From Paraspadella gotoi (lineage: Eukaryota; Chaetognatha), in NCBI GenBank assembly GCA_051294375.1, contig CM119271.1, positions 15,258,770-15,322,769 on the forward strand: 64,000 bases of DNA, written 5' to 3'. Each line of letters opens with the position of its first letter. Within the stretch, counting starts at the first letter, position 1. Shown piece after piece: positions 1 to 12,034 of the stretch. The notes beneath the pieces were generated by a model, which worked only from the letters and a program-made list of their open reading frames with translations, was not told where the DNA came from and did no database searches. Position numbers and translations under genes: made by a program.

Positions 1-905
1 AAAAGAAAAGGGAAAAAGTTGTTTTGAGTAAAAAGGAAATTTAAACGCAATTTGGAGAAAATGAAAGAAAGGAAAGGAGAGGAAAGGACAGGAAAGGAAA
101 AGAAAGGAAAGGAAAGGAAAGGAAAGGAAAGGAAAGGAAAGGAAAGGAAGGGAAAGGAAAGGAAAGGAAGGGAAAGGAAAGGAAAGGAAAGGAAAGGAAA
201 GAAAGGGTGGAAAGAAAGGATTAAGGGAAAAGAGGGGTTGAAGAAAGGAGAGAGAAGAGGAGACAAAATTGGAGGTCGATCGGGGTTAAAGATGGCGGAC
301 TCTGACAAAAGGGAGGAAAAGAAAAGAAAAGAAAAGAAAAGAAAAAGAGAAAAAAGAAAAGAAACGAAGGAAAAATTAGAGATGGAAGAAGAGAAGTAGA
401 GAAAAAAGAGAGGTTCAGCGGCAAAAGATGAAGAGAAAAAGGTTAAGAGGAAGACAAAGTGAAGTTTAGGAGGGAAAGAGAAAAGGAAATAGGAAAAGAG
501 AGGAAAAGAAGCAAAAAAGAGAAGAGAAAAATAAGAAAAGAATATTAGATATGTTCAGTAGCAAAAGATGAGATAGACAAAGAGAGGTTCAGCATAGAAA
601 AGAAGAGAGATGGGATAGTAGAAAAGGATAGAAAATAAGAGAGATGGGATAGTAGAAAAGGATAGTGGTTAGAGAGAGATGATGAGGAAGAGAGAGATGA
701 GGAGTCGACGACAACATTCTGCCAAAAAGGAGCAAAACGACAAAAACAATCCAGGGGGAATTTCGCCAGGCGGAGGAGGAGGAGGAGGAGGAGGAGGAGG
801 AGGAGCAAGTGACAAGAATCTGCCAAAAAGGAGTGAAAACGCCAACCAAGAAAAAAAAAGAAAAGAGAAAAGAAAAAGAAAAAAAGAAAAGGTAGACCCG
901 TTTCT
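1..905. repeat. Purine-rich low-complexity block, (GGAAA)n-like
   Basis: Nearly continuous A/G sequence. A GGAAA pentamer array runs from about 70 to 210, followed by AAAAG-type runs. A (GGA)n tract lies at 770-806. Open frames here (Lys/Arg/Glu on plus, Phe/Ser/Leu on minus) come from the composition and are not called as genes. Confidence 0.9.
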
Positions 906-1175
906 TTCATCCGGATTCCGGATGTAGTTGGAAATGGGATTATCTTGAAATTTTTTTTGTTTTTAGTTTTTCAGCCGATGTGGAATGAATTTAAGATTTT
1001 TTTTAAATTCCGATATTTCTTAATATTAATACTTATGGGAGTGGTGCTTTTATACGATTGAAATATTTTTTGAAACGATATACATACAACTTCATTGATT
1101 GGGAAGCCACCGAAGCCACGCACTCTGGGAGGGAATAAACCAGGCTGTGAGAGAATCTTGATTGAAAGCTTGTAG

Positions 1176-1290
1176 GGTTATGTTATTATCATGCAAGAGG
1201 AATAGACGCCACAACCCATAATAGCCTGTCTAAAGTCAGGGGCAAGATAGCTTATTTGTTAAATGAATGGATAGTTTTTATTGTATAATT
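1176..1290 (+). repeat. Dispersed repeat family A, copy 1
   Basis: Contains the core GTCAGGGGCAAGATAG followed by CTTATTTGTTAAATGAATGG. The same core with matching flanks recurs at 5448-5580 (minus), 32226-32310 (minus), 39110-39180 (plus) and 57585-57680 (plus). A version lacking the core lies at 35240-35305 (minus). The upstream half shares an ATGTTAT-ATC-TTGTAA stretch with the copies at 5.5 and 57.6 kb. The family is roughly 110-140 bp and shows no coding. It could be a SINE tail or a MITE; I do not recognise it. Confidence 0.75.
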
Positions 1291-2204
1291 TTTTTTAAAA
1301 CTTCATCTCGTATTAATTGAGATATCTTAACTAAATCGTTAACAGTCAGAGAAGAGGTATTCATAATATAACATAATAATATAATATTATTCATAACTGT
1401 TAGAAATGATTTTAAATTATACAAAGTCTCTTCGTGAATATCTGAATGATCGATCAAGTCAATTGATTTTATTCTCAACTTTTAATGATTTTATATTATC
1501 TTTATTCTCACTGGTCGAATTCTACTAATAGTAGTTAATGATTGAATTCTCAATAATTTTAAAAAAGATCTCTCTTCTCATTGATCCATTAAATTTAGTC
1601 TTTGTATAAAAGAAAGGGCAACTTTTATTGTTTTGAAGAGATTTCCCTGGGACCATAAGGTAATTGATTGATTTACTGAAATTATTAAATAGTGGAATTA
1701 GTATTAATAAATGATTATTTTTGTAGCTTTTGAGCTTTCACAGCTCTTCAATATATCTTCTAATTGCTCTTCCAATGGCTCTACTGATTGCTATTTCGAT
1801 TGCCCTTATAACTGTCAACTAATACTACTAATACTAATACTACTAATGGTGTTACTGAATTACAACTAACTTCAATGAATACTGTTAATTGAGTTACGGT
1901 TATTGATGAGTCAACAATAGAAAAATTAATATGAAGGATACTCATTGCTCGATCGTGTTCCAAAGTTCGTAAGAAAACGTGCAATCTCTAACAATAACGT
2001 TTTCCAACCAGAAGCTAATCGAGATTCCCGCTGTTTTTGTTGTTATTGTTGTTAATAATAATGTTAATGTTCATACATTATGATTAATCAGAGATCAATA
2101 TCTATCGTTTGGGAAAATCAAATTAGGAGAACGAAAATGTGTAATGTTAAGCTGATGATGATGATGATGAAGATGACATCGTGGTTGTGCCTTTGAGATT
2201 GTAG
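1291..2204. other. AT-rich intergenic DNA, nothing recognised
   Basis: The sequence is AT-rich, with a small imperfect array of ACTAATACT units near 1820-1850 and a (GAT)n run at 2154-2171. No ORF here has coding character. Confidence 0.6.
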
Positions 2205-2425
2205 TCAGTCATTGCAAAAAGTTCAACCCGTGACTATGTGGCTCATCGAATAATACCGTCAGCTCATGACTGATGAGTACCCGGATCGATCCCCAACGCC
2301 ACATTTCCAGCTGAAACTCTTAAACCTTGGTTCAAGCCCATTATCCGTTCCAAGGATTCCGAAGGGGAACAAAAGTTACGAAGAGTCGTCGACTCACTTA
2401 AGGCTTGGTATCCACGGGATCAGAC
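2205..2425 (+). repeat. tRNA-derived SINE-like repeat (family B), copy 1
   Basis: An A-box-like motif (GTGGCTCATCGAATAAT) is followed about 40 nt later by a B-box-like motif (GGATCGATCCCC), which is the layout of an internal RNA polymerase III promoter. The body after the B box (TTGGTTCAAGCCCA, then CCGTTCCAAGG) matches the copy at 50470-50690, and the CCGTTCCA end is shared with 55935-56085. The acceptor and anticodon stems of a real tRNA do not form, so this is a retroposed derivative and not a tRNA gene. Confidence 0.65.
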
Positions 2426-2639
2426 ATGAAAACTGAGCAATAATAAAAAAAATTATACATAAAATGTGCTACAATTAAACATTGCCATCGGTTGCCAATT
2501 TAACCATTGGATGCCATTCGATGCCACTGAATGCAACTGGACGCCAAAAGCAACGATTCTTTATTGGTTTCGCTCGAATGATTCTCACTGATATGGCAAA
2601 CAATTGTCTGTTTCACTGAAATCACTTCTTGCTCTTTTC

Positions 2640-2750
2640 TCTCTCTCATGGATTGGTGAGAGGGGGGCTGGGAAAAGGGGGAGAGAGAGAGAGAGAGAGA
2701 CTCGACCGCGTTGGCTCGCGCGCGCGCTCGGCGTCGTCGTCTCGCTCTCC

Positions 2751-2809
<59 letters not shown>

Positions 2810-2815
2810 CGCTCG
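2640..2815. repeat. (GA)n and (TC)n microsatellites
   Basis: A short (GA)n at 2681-2701 is followed by a (TC)n tract of about 50 bp at 2756-2807, separated by a GC-rich stretch with a CGCGCGCG run. Repetitive Leu/Ser or Arg/Glu frames here are artefacts. Confidence 0.9.
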
Positions 2816-3244
2816 CGTGAGTCGACTTCGTCTTTCCTTCCAAAGTCACGTTCGTCCTGAAGTAAAAGTAAAAATATAAAAAAAAATATAAAAGAAAAAA
2901 AGTTTTTAAAAACAAATGAACAAAAAGATGCAAGATCTCAAAACGAGGCTAAATAAATAAATATATAAATAATAAATAAATAAATAAATAAATAAAATTA
3001 GTACAAAATCAATTCAGAAATAATTTAAAAAAATTCTAAAAATGCAACCCAAATTTGTTTTCGTTCAAATTTAAAAAAATTCTCAAAAAAAGCGATTTTC
3101 CTCTTATCTTTTTTTTCCTTCGCGACTTGAATTTTTTTTCAGCCGCCAACGCCTCGTTTTTCGTCTCTGTTGTCATCAGCGTCGCTTTTATTGTCCCTGT
3201 ATTTTTTTCATCATCGTCTCCCTCTCTCTATCTATTTTTCTCTT

Positions 3245-3285
<41 letters not shown>

Positions 3286-4200
3286 AATTCCCTTTCCCGG
3301 ATTTTATGGGATCAAAAAAAAGGGTGACTCGAAACGACAGTAAGAGTTTTTGTCCTCATGGAATCTTGCATTGCATTGTTATATTTTCTGCAGATTTGAA
3401 GCCTCGCAATGGGTCGCAGTCTTTAAGCTACTTTGACACCAGGTCTTTACTCTTTTCGGTCTCAAGTCCTTTAAGCCAGGTCTTTACTTTTTTAGGTATC
3501 AATAACTTTATTTGGCCAGGTCTTTTAGGTCTCTGTTACTTTTAGGCAAATTTTTTTTTAATTCTCAAGTCTTTTTTTTTAAACCTTGAAATGAACTTTA
3601 AGGTCTTGGCTGGAATTCTAAATAGTTTATAACGGAATAAAAGTTTAAAGATACCGGGTTCAAAGCTAATCAAAGTTTAAAGCTACCGGGTTCAAAGCTA
3701 ATCACCGAAACATAGAATTACTTTTTGATCCAGAGTTCTTCACTTGTAAATACGTAAGCATGATTTGAATTCGAATGGTCCATAAGCCTAAAGCTAGATC
3801 CCAAGTGTCTGAAGTAATGAATAACGGGAAAAATCACCTGGACCCACTGGCCAGAACAAAGTTGGGGGGGGGTCATCCACACCGACAGAAGGCACTGCTA
3901 CCTTTCTCTCTTTACAATTACTTAAAACTAATTTTCAGTTTAGGAATTTGAAAAAAATTATAAAATAATAAAATAAAGAAAACTAAACGACGATGACGAA
4001 GGACAACGGTTACAACAAAGACAAACACAACTAGAACTTCGTCTACAATAACAACAACAACAAAAACGACGACGACAATCGCAAAGACGACGACGACGAC
4101 GACGGCCGCTGGGAAATCACAACTCTTTTCTTTCTTTCAAAACGAAAATCCCATCTCGAAAAAGTCTGTATTACAGTAATACAATTCTAGAAAAAATAAA
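2816..4200. other. Intergenic DNA with short repeats, no gene seen
   Basis: The stretch holds A-rich (AAAT)n at 2950-2998, a (TC)n at 3247-3283, and a direct repeat at 3636-3705 in which a 27-28 bp unit containing ACCGGGTTCAAAGCTAATCA occurs twice. (ACA/ACG) triplet arrays lie at 4040-4110. No conserved coding sequence is visible. Confidence 0.6.
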
Positions 4201-4354
4201 AAAATATCACCACGTCGTGGAGACCAAATGCCTCATTGCCCCAATGCCCCAATGCAGCAATGCCGAAACCGCGTGTCTTCCAATTGGATTCGAAAAAACA
4301 AATGCTGCGTTTTGTGTCTGGGCGATTTGTTTTTTCCGCACCTCTCTCTCGCTC

Positions 4355-4357
4355 TCT

Positions 4358-4415
<58 letters not shown>
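4355..4415. repeat. (TC)n microsatellite
   Basis: Uninterrupted (TC)n of about 55 bp. The six overlapping frames across it are artefacts of the dinucleotide. Confidence 0.95.
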
Positions 4416-4416
<1 letters not shown>

Positions 4417-4609
4417 ACGCGTATCCATCTCAAATGTCTGTCACGTATCAGCAACTCGATTTTTTTCTTCTTTCGACGTCGAATTTCATTCGAACCGAAA
4501 AAAGAAGAAAAAAAATAATTTTGCGTCGACAATGAACTCGAGCGGAAGTTGGCCACGCCCATTTTCTGCCTCCCCCCCTTTCCGCCCCAAACCTTTGGTC
4601 ACGTGAAGG

Positions 4610-5445
4610 CTCGTTTCTCACGGCTCACGAATCGTGACAAACTGCGGTTTCACCGACTCGGGGTATAACTTATACTTTTAACAGTTCACGAAGCTCACGA
4701 ACGAAAGGGGTGCTGTGATTTCACTAGGGTTCGTGACCAAGCTGCTTCCTCACAGTTTAAACGGCTCTTGGAGCAAGGGATACAGCTCTGTGACGGAACA
4801 GTTCACCGTTTATTGGCGAAGAATTCACATGGATTAGAGAATAGTCAAAGTTTACAGTGAACCTCTTCTTAAATCTAGAAACTCTAGAAAATGAATATAT
4901 TTTGTATTTTGTGTTAAATTATCAGCTCTACTTATATTTTGTTATAAATATAAACTTTTTTTCAACTTACTCCTTTCTCAACAAGACAAGAAGAGAAAGA
5001 ATGATAAAAAATCCCTAAAAAAATCCCTCAAAAAAGCGGAAAAAAAAGCAGAAAACGAGAAAAGATGAATTCGCATCGAAATTCCCAAATTTTCGCGAAG
5101 AAGTTTTCGTCGTCGTCGTCGTCATCGTCGTCGTCTGTTTTGTCATTTCGCCTTATTCCCCCTTTTTTGTTTGGGTGTTATCGCTACCGACGTTGTCGTC
5201 GTCGTTGTTGTTGTTACCGCCAGGCGTCAACTTTGTTATCGTCGTCGTCGTCGTCGTCGTCGTCGTCTCAGATGTTATGATCGCGTGATTGTTTGTCAAA
5301 GGATCCAGCGGTTGCCACAAGTTAGTATAAGTTATATATACTATAAGTTATTTACGTTAAAAGCGCTCCATTTTAGCTAAAATTCAATAATTAAGTATAA
5401 GTTTTTATGTTTAGAGTTGAAGGGTTAGAGATAAAGATTATGAAA
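4610..5445. other. Intergenic DNA with (GTC)n triplet arrays
   Basis: 4600-4810 has repeated words of the type CACGAATCGTGAC and GGCTC that make a loose degenerate repeat. (CGT)n arrays lie at 5108-5135 and 5236-5268. No gene is recognised. Confidence 0.55.
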
Positions 5446-5447
5446 TT

Positions 5448-5580
5448 GGTACAACCAATATAAAAATTATCCATTCATTTAATAAATAAGCTATCTTGCC
5501 CCTGACTTTGGACAGGCTTTGGTGGTTTAAGGCCTCCATCACTCTTACAAGATAATGACATTATGACATTATGACATTAT
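5448..5580 (-). repeat. Dispersed repeat family A, copy 2
   Basis: This is the most complete copy. In minus orientation it reads ATTATCTTGTAAGAG, then GGAGGCC, then the core GTCAGGGGCAAGATAG, then CTTATTTATTAAATGAATGG, then TTGGT. It is followed by a short (ATTATGAC)n array at 5560-5583. Confidence 0.75.
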
Positions 5581-5589
5581 GTTAGGGGT

Positions 5590-7250
5590 TAGAGATTATT
5601 AGGGATCCAAGATTTAGGTGAGTAATTGATGAATGATTAGGGTTAAAATTAAATTCAGAGAGGAAGAACAGATATGGGACGCTTTCGAGAATTAGTGCCA
5701 AAAGCATCAAAACTTAATTCGTATTTTTTTTTCAAAGGGCGAATTCGAGAGAAAGATTGAGTGGGAGTCGACGAGATAGAGTGAGAGACAATCGGAGAAA
5801 CGACTTCGACCATCGTGACTGAAGGAAGATCGAAGGTGAGAAATGTGAAGCAAAGGGAGAGGGAGTGAAGTTGTGAGACGATCACTGAGAGTCAGATAAA
5901 GTTGAAAGTTTAGGGATGTATAACAGAAATAAAATGTGAATTTGACGGTTATAAACTAAATTCTAACTTTATTAAGTTATGGCTTTAGCCTATATTTTTC
6001 CAAAGACTTACACCACAAATATAGATTAAGATTAAGATTAAGATAGATTAAGAAAAACCTGGAGAAGACGATCTTTTTAGTTATTTAGTTTATTTGGGTT
6101 TTTTAGTTTAGTAATCAGTTAATTAGTTTATTAGTTTATAAGTTAATCAGTTAATTAGGTTTATCAAGTTTGTCAGTTGGTTTCGTTAGTTAATTTCGAT
6201 GACATAAAAGTCAAATATATTTCCGTCGTTTTTGACGTCACCGTCTTTATGATCAATTTGGTTGTTGTCGTTAAGTTATCGTCTTCATCGTCGTCTTCGT
6301 CGTCGTCTTTATCGTCGTTGTTATCGTCGTCTTTTCGTCGGTCATGTCATCTTTATCGTCGTCGTCATCCTTATTCTCTTTATTTATCCATTTTTTTCCT
6401 TTCAATTTCTTCTTTTTTTCTTTTTTTCTTTTTACTTTTTACTTGACTTTTTTCTTTTTTTCCTTTTTTTCTTTTTTCTCCTCCGATATATTTTTTTTTG
6501 ATGTCGTTATTTTTGTTGTTGTTATCATTTCGCTGCTATCTTGTTTTTCGATGTCATAGTTTTCGTTATTATCGCTGCTTGGGGGAGAGGGAGAAAAGCC
6601 GATGGCTTAGTGTGGGGGGGCGGAAGAAATAGCAAAGCTAAAGAGGCTCTATCGTAATAGCTTACGCTCTGAGCATTTTCTTTTTTTTTTCTTTCCTTTC
6701 TTTTTTCTTTTCTTTTCTTTTCTTCTTTCTTTCTTTCTTTCTTTCTCAGTCAGTAAGTTTTTGCCCATATTTTTTAAAATTTCATCATCCTAAGTCCTTT
6801 TTTTAAATCAACATCTGTTGCCATCTGTTGACTTCTGTTGTCATCGGTTGCCATCTGATGGCGCCAATCTTTCTTTCGTCATCTGTTGTCTTTTACCATC
6901 TTTTAGTCTTTTAGCCAGTTCCATCCTGTTTGGTTTCCATCTCTTAATTTCCAAATAAGTCATTTTTTAGCTTTAGATATAATTGTATTAATGTATTTGT
7001 TTAATATTGTTTTTTATCAATTTAAAGTTCCCTTGTTCCTTTTTAGAAAATTAAAAGAAAGGATTTTTGAAATCAGTTCAACGAAAATCATTTAAAAACA
7101 ATCTGCGTGACTACGTAGTTTCATTAAAAAATATATTTTTGGTTTTTATTTCTTAATTTTACAAAAAATTACAAATTTGCTTAGTTTTCAAAATCGAAAA
7201 AAAATTTTTTGCCACCAAATTTCATCTGCCCTAAGAAGAAATAATAAGAT
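5590..7250. other. Intergenic DNA, triplet arrays and pyrimidine runs
   Basis: 5590-5650 has GGGTTAGAG/ATTAGGG-like words. 6260-6350 has CGTCGT/TCGTCGT arrays. 6380-6500 and 6680-6750 are T/C runs. 6800-6930 repeats words of the form CATCTGTTG/TGCCATCTG. No gene is recognised. Confidence 0.55.
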
Positions 7251-7259
7251 CATTAACTT

Positions 7260-8160
7260 ATAAACTCGTTTGACTGCCAGCCTCGTACCGCTGGCCATTT
7301 GCTCGCTCATTAACCCCGAGTCTCCCGCTTAAAAAGGGATGCCCGCCTTTCAACTTGCTAGAACGGCGCCCTTGGCCCGCCTCTTAATTCACCCGCGCGC
7401 TCCTAAAAATGCCCCCTACCGGGCACGCCCCTAAATTTCATTCTCTTCCGCCTTTAGACTCGACGAGTCAAATTCTTCTTAAAAAATTCGGGCTCCTCCC
7501 TCTGAAGAGTTGCGAAGGCGTCTCTCTCTCTCTCTCTCTTACAAAAGGGAGAAGGAAAAAAATTTCATTAGCGTTGGATCAAATTTCTTATGGAGATTTT
7601 TTTTAGTCTTCTTCGTCGTCAGCGACTGAGAGAGAGAGAGAGAGAGACCGAGGTAAAGGAAAAGAAATTAGAAAATAATAGAGAACACTCTTTTAAGAAA
7701 TCCGACCAACTAAAATAGGAAATATATTTAATTAGTAGAACATACAATTACGAGCATTGTATACTATTCAGTATAATTTAAGGCATGACTTATGGCATAA
7801 ACATACCTTGTGGTTCGGAACCATTAAGTACCGGGTTCCATTCCGTGAGAAGCGACAGGTTGCCAAGAAAGTTACCTATAGTCTTTAGTCCCTAGAGTTG
7901 AGAATCAAGGAAAATTTTGAAAAAAAAAAATTATTAATAACAAAAACGATATTAACAAAATTGAATACAAAAACAACAATAACAGCGTAACAAGACTGTG
8001 GAAGATTCCTTGGGGGGTTTCTCAGTTTCAGATGAGAACATTGTTTGAGCAGTGCTTAATCTCGACTTAATATTAACTCAATCCATATATCAAAAGATAA
8101 AAATAGAATAATAACTTTATTAAGTATTCAATATCCAATAATCATTGAAAAACGTGCATC
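7260..8160. other. Intergenic DNA with a GC-richer patch
   Basis: 7270-7420 is markedly GC-richer than its surroundings (many GCCCGCC-like words) but has no convincing ORF. (CT)n lies at 7519-7540 and (GA)n at 7627-7648. The rest is AT-rich. Origin unknown. Confidence 0.45.
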
Positions 8161-8174
8161 AGAATGACAGAGAA

Positions 8175-8275
8175 CCAAAATATAGCAGCAGCAGTAGAGC
8201 CGATACGCAGCAACAGTAGCAGTAGAACCGAGATGCAGCAACAGACCCGAGACGCAGCAACAGCTCAAAGCTACA
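8175..8275. repeat. Minisatellite with CAGCAACAG units
   Basis: Imperfect units of about 30 bp combine a GCAGCAACAG-type run with GAGACGCAG or GAGATGCAG. Confidence 0.6.
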
Positions 8276-8279
8276 TAAA

Positions 8280-8890
8280 AGCTTAAAATTAATTACCACA
8301 TTCAAATAATTTCACAAATATCATTTAATACCTGATGGTCTCAGAGGAATCTCCCAAAAACTAAGAATTTACTTTTCTTTTATATACAAGGACAACATTA
8401 TAACAACCAATGAGAGAATAGTTCACATTTTGAGAATAAAATCAAAGCATCTACTAGTTATTATTAACCATTGAGAGACCAGATATTCAAATTCAATGTA
8501 TAAAATTTAACCAATTAGAGGCTTTAAACAGAACTATTGGAGTCATTCAATTAAACCTTAAACTCAGATATTTGAACCATTAAAAAATAAAAGGCCAGGG
8601 CTCAATTCAGATAAAAATCATTATAAACTCTTTCACAAAGACTAACGCTTTATTATTCTTCAGAAAGTATTAAACGATATGACCTTACGTATCAACTTAT
8701 CTCAAATAAATGACGAATTTTTTACAAAAGCAGCGACACCAGGGCAATGGGCTTCTCAAGACACCTTCACAATCTTATCACTCTACCGAAAAAAATATCT
8801 GCCCATCTTATCTCGTCTATCACCTCTTAACAACAAAGTCTATCACTACTAAGATTATCACCAAGCAACACTACAATATGCAAATGAAAA
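8280..8890. other. AT-rich intergenic DNA
   Basis: No repeat of note and no recognisable coding sequence. A 62-codon open frame at 8710-8898 has no family resemblance and an AT-driven composition. Confidence 0.5.
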
Positions 8891-8892
8891 TT

Positions 8893-9035
8893 AATTAATT
8901 AATTAATCGATTGGATCATTAGTTATTATTAAATAATTAATTAATTAATCGATTGGATCATTAGTTATTATTAATTAATTAAATAATTAATTAATTAATT
9001 AATCGATTGGATCGTTAGTTATTATTTATTAATTG
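8893..9035. repeat. Three-copy tandem repeat with (TTAA)n and ATCGATTGGATC
   Basis: Three units of about 42-54 bp each contain an (AATT)n run, then ATCGATTGGATCATTAG (GTTAG in the third), then TTATTATT. Unit-length differences fall in the AATT run. Confidence 0.85.
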
Positions 9036-9209
9036 TTAAAAGTTAATTAAAAAGTGACGGATTTCAAAGCGTCAAATTGAGTCACAGAGGGACAACTTGA
9101 TTCTTATGACATAAAACGACGTGAGAGCGTCGACGTGGCAGAGTCGCCGTGACAGAGTTTCCGTGATACGACGTGACAGCGTAGACACTAGACAGTTACA
9201 ACGTTTCGA

Positions 9210-9217
9210 CGTTATTA

Positions 9218-9264
<47 letters not shown>

Positions 9265-9348
9265 CTGTTTGCTCATAAAATCCGGCGTCATTAGAGAAAC
9301 TTATTCCTCGAGGAAATGACGGCGAAGGTCGCGAGTTCGAATCTGGGG

Positions 9349-9412
<64 letters not shown>

Positions 9413-9600
9413 GAAGTGGAAAAAGCCAACGATGGCGATCTTTGTATGACAGGAGGAAAAATCCTGGAATAAATCGTGAGACGATGATGACGACGAAGAC
9501 GACGACGACGACGGTGATGATGATGACGACGACGACAACGACGACGACGGCGATGATGAAGACGACGACAACAACAACAACACCTTCAAGGAAACAGCGT
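9210..9600. repeat. (TCG)n, (AG)n and (GAC)n arrays
   Basis: A (TCG)n array lies at 9217-9264, an (AG)n of about 60 bp at 9350-9411, and mixed GATGAC/GACGAC triplets at 9481-9590. A lone B-box-like motif, GAGTTCGAATCT, lies at 9331-9342 without an A box. Confidence 0.85.
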
Positions 9601-9674
9601 CTGATGAATGACGTCGAAAGAAAACTGTATATCCCAAGTTGACCTCATTAATATTCACCACAGAATTCAATTAC

Positions 9675-9716
9675 GGTTCTCTCTCTCTCTCTTCTCTCTC
9701 TGTTTCTTTCTCTCCT

Positions 9717-9754
<38 letters not shown>

Positions 9755-9863
9755 CTCCCCCTTCTTCTCTCTCTCTCTCCTTTCTCTCTTCTCTCTCTCT
9801 ATTTCTCTCTCTCTGTTTCTCTCCCCCTCTCTCTCTCCTCCCCCTCTTCTCTCTTCTTCCTCT

Positions 9864-9911
<48 letters not shown>

Positions 9912-10270
9912 GTTTCTTCCCCCCCTCTTCTCTCTCTCTCCTCTCTCTCTCTTCTCCTCTGTTCTCTCCCCCCCTCTCATTCTCTTCTCTCTCTTCTCTC
10001 TCCCTCTTCTCTTCTCTCTCTCTATTTCTCTCTCTCTGTTCTCTCCCCCTTCTCTCCCTCCCCCTCCTTCCTCTTCTCTCTTTCTTCTCTCCTCTCTCTC
10101 TCACCCTTCTCTCCTCTCGGTTCTCGTCTCTTCCTTCTCCTCCTTCCTCTGCTTGCTTATCTCCCTCCCTCCTTTCTTCTCTCTCTCATCTCTCCTCCAT
10201 TTCGTCGTCATACCCATTTCTCCTCCGCATGCTGGTTCCGCTCTCTTTCCTTCTTCCTCTTTTTCTCTAT
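9675..10270. repeat. 600-nt pyrimidine (T/C) tract
   Basis: Almost purine-free on the plus strand, built of CTCTCT with CCCC and TTCTTC interruptions. Two long Ser/Leu frames (226 and 420 codons) run through it because the composition excludes stops. They are not called as genes. Confidence 0.9.
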
Positions 10271-10309
10271 AACTTTTCTACCTATTAACAATCGTCCGCG
10301 GTCCCTTTC

Positions 10310-10560
10310 GAAGTTTCGCCACTACTGTCACTGTTTGCCACTCTCTGCCATTTTCTGCCACCAGACATTCCTCTGCCATCAAGCTGTCACTCTCTGCGCA
10401 CTGTCAACCACATTTGACATTCTTTGCCATTCTTTGCCACTCAATGCCGCTTTCTGCCATTCTTTGCTACTCTCTGCCACTCTCATCCATCCTTTGCCAT
10501 CTCCTGATATCATCTGCTATCTGCTGTTCTTGCTACTTTCTGCACCCAATCCAATATTTC
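10310..10560. repeat. Degenerate TCTGCCA-type repeat
   Basis: Irregular units such as CTCTGCCAC, TTTGCCATT and TCTGCCATT recur every 10-14 nt. The same vocabulary (TGCCAT) dominates 6.8-6.9, 12.5-13.2 and 15.3-18.5 kb. Confidence 0.65.
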
Positions 10561-10714
10561 TGCGTTCAACCTCGTTTTCGATGCCAGCTAATGGCGTCCT
10601 TCCTTGCAATTACAGCCGCCACCTGGTCTATATTCGTTTTTTGATCGGATACACAACCATCTTTATATGTCCTTTTCTTTTCTTTTCTTATCTATTATCT
10701 CATCTTTATTTCTG

Positions 10715-10800
10715 CCCGTCTGTCTGTCTGTATGTGTTTTGTCTGTCTGTGTCTGTGTGTCTGTCTGTCTGTCTCTCTGTCTGTCTGTATGTATGTTTCT
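10715..10800. repeat. (CTGT)n microsatellite
   Basis: CTGT-rich tetranucleotide array, interrupted by GTGT and TATG units, directly left of the inverted-repeat element. Confidence 0.85.
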
Positions 10801-10813
10801 TTGGCTTTCTGTA

Positions 10814-11687
10814 CATGGTGACAATTTTACAAGCGCCGGTAAAAAAAAACGCTGTCAATTTGCAAACCAGTGTTAGTTCATTGATTTTAAAAATTAGTTG
10901 AGTAGAATGTTCAAATTTTATATTGATGCAGTTAAGATATGCCTTGACAATGAGTGGAGAAAGTTGGCTTGTAAAATCGGGTTTCATTTTCCAACTCACT
11001 TTTTTAGATTCAAATTTTTTTTCTCTTACTTTCAGTAAGTTTTCTGAAGGAAATTTGAAAAATAAAATAATAGTAATATTATTATCTTCTGAAAGCCCTT
11101 TTCAAATCTAAAGAGAATGACATACTTAAAAATATTGTAGTATAAAATTATAACTGGCCCAGCTTTAATTTAATTAGGATACTCAAAAACAAGACATCTT
11201 TCCAAAAGGCGATAAATTTAAGATTTTTATCAAATTGTGATTGGCTATTTTAAATCTATTTTTTTCAGGATTTTTCATGGTATAAATTATAAATTATAAA
11301 TAATAATATTTTATGTTATAATAATTTAAACAGGTCATATATTTTTAAAAAAGATTTCAAATTTTAGATAATTAACCTTTGACTCTCTCATTTTTTTAAG
11401 GGCTTTCTGAGGATATTAATATTGTTAATATCTTAATAAATACTTTTTTAAAAAAAATGCTAAAACTTGAAAAAAAAAGAATTTAAAAATATGGAAAATG
11501 AAACCCGATTTTACAAGCCAACTTTCTCCACTCATTGCCAAGGCATATCTTAACTGATCAATATAAAATTTGAACACATAAATGACTTTAATATTTTCTA
11601 CTCAACTAATTTTTAAAATCAATGAAATAACCACTGGTTTGCAAATGACAGCGTTTTTTTACCGGCGCTTGTAAAATTGTCACCATG
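10814..11687. mobile_element. Non-autonomous inverted-repeat (foldback/MITE-like) element
   Basis: The arms 10814-10992 and 11493-11687 are near-perfect reverse complements. They begin CATGGTGACAATTTTACAAG and run through a CGCCGGT-(A)n-CGCTGTCA segment to CGGGTTTCATTTTCC. Weaker inverted similarity continues inward, for example around TCTGAAAGCCC and its complement. A TA dinucleotide flanks each end (10812-10813 and 11688-11689), consistent with a TA target-site duplication as in Tc1/mariner-type elements. There is no transposase ORF, so it would need enzyme supplied in trans. The right arm has an extra 16-20 nt near 11575-11595. I do not recognise the family from its termini. Confidence 0.8.
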
Positions 11688-11717
11688 TACGTCTATCTTC
11701 GTCTGTATGCAATCCTT

Positions 11718-11720
11718 AAA

Positions 11721-11774
<54 letters not shown>

Positions 11775-11785
11775 TCTCCCCCCCG
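11718..11785. repeat. (TC)n microsatellite
   Basis: (TC)n of about 50 bp followed by CCCTCTCTCCCCCC. Pure simple sequence. Confidence 0.95.
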
Positions 11786-11865
11786 TCTCTTTCTCAATTC
11801 CCCTCGTCTCTCGACCTCCTTCGCGCAGCCGAGACGAGATTGAACGAGCTGAGCGCGAGTTGGGG

Positions 11866-12012
11866 TCAACTGAGCAGTGAGGGTGAGCAAGAACTGAGCA
11901 GTGAGCGTTAGCAGTGAGGGTGAGCAAGGACTGAGCAGTGAAGGTGAGCAGTAAGGGTGAGCAAGGACTGAGCAGTGAGGTTGAGCAGTGAGGGTGAGCA
12001 AGGACTGAGATG
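11866..12012. repeat. Minisatellite, GAGCAGTGAGGGTGAGCAAG units
   Basis: Tandem imperfect units of about 35-50 bp composed of GAGCAGTGAGGGTGAGCAAG plus GACT or AACT. The differences between units are substitutions and whole-word gains. Confidence 0.85.
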
Positions 12013-12034
12013 TGAGTGAGGGGTATGTCAAGGA

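Noticed and set aside
9300-9345. Possible tRNA gene from the motif GAGTTCGAATCT
   Set aside because: No A box at the right distance and no acceptor or T-stem pairing.
9608-10901. Open frames of 226 and 420 codons, Ser/Leu-rich
   Set aside because: They follow a T/C-only tract that cannot contain stop codons in these frames, and composition fully explains them.
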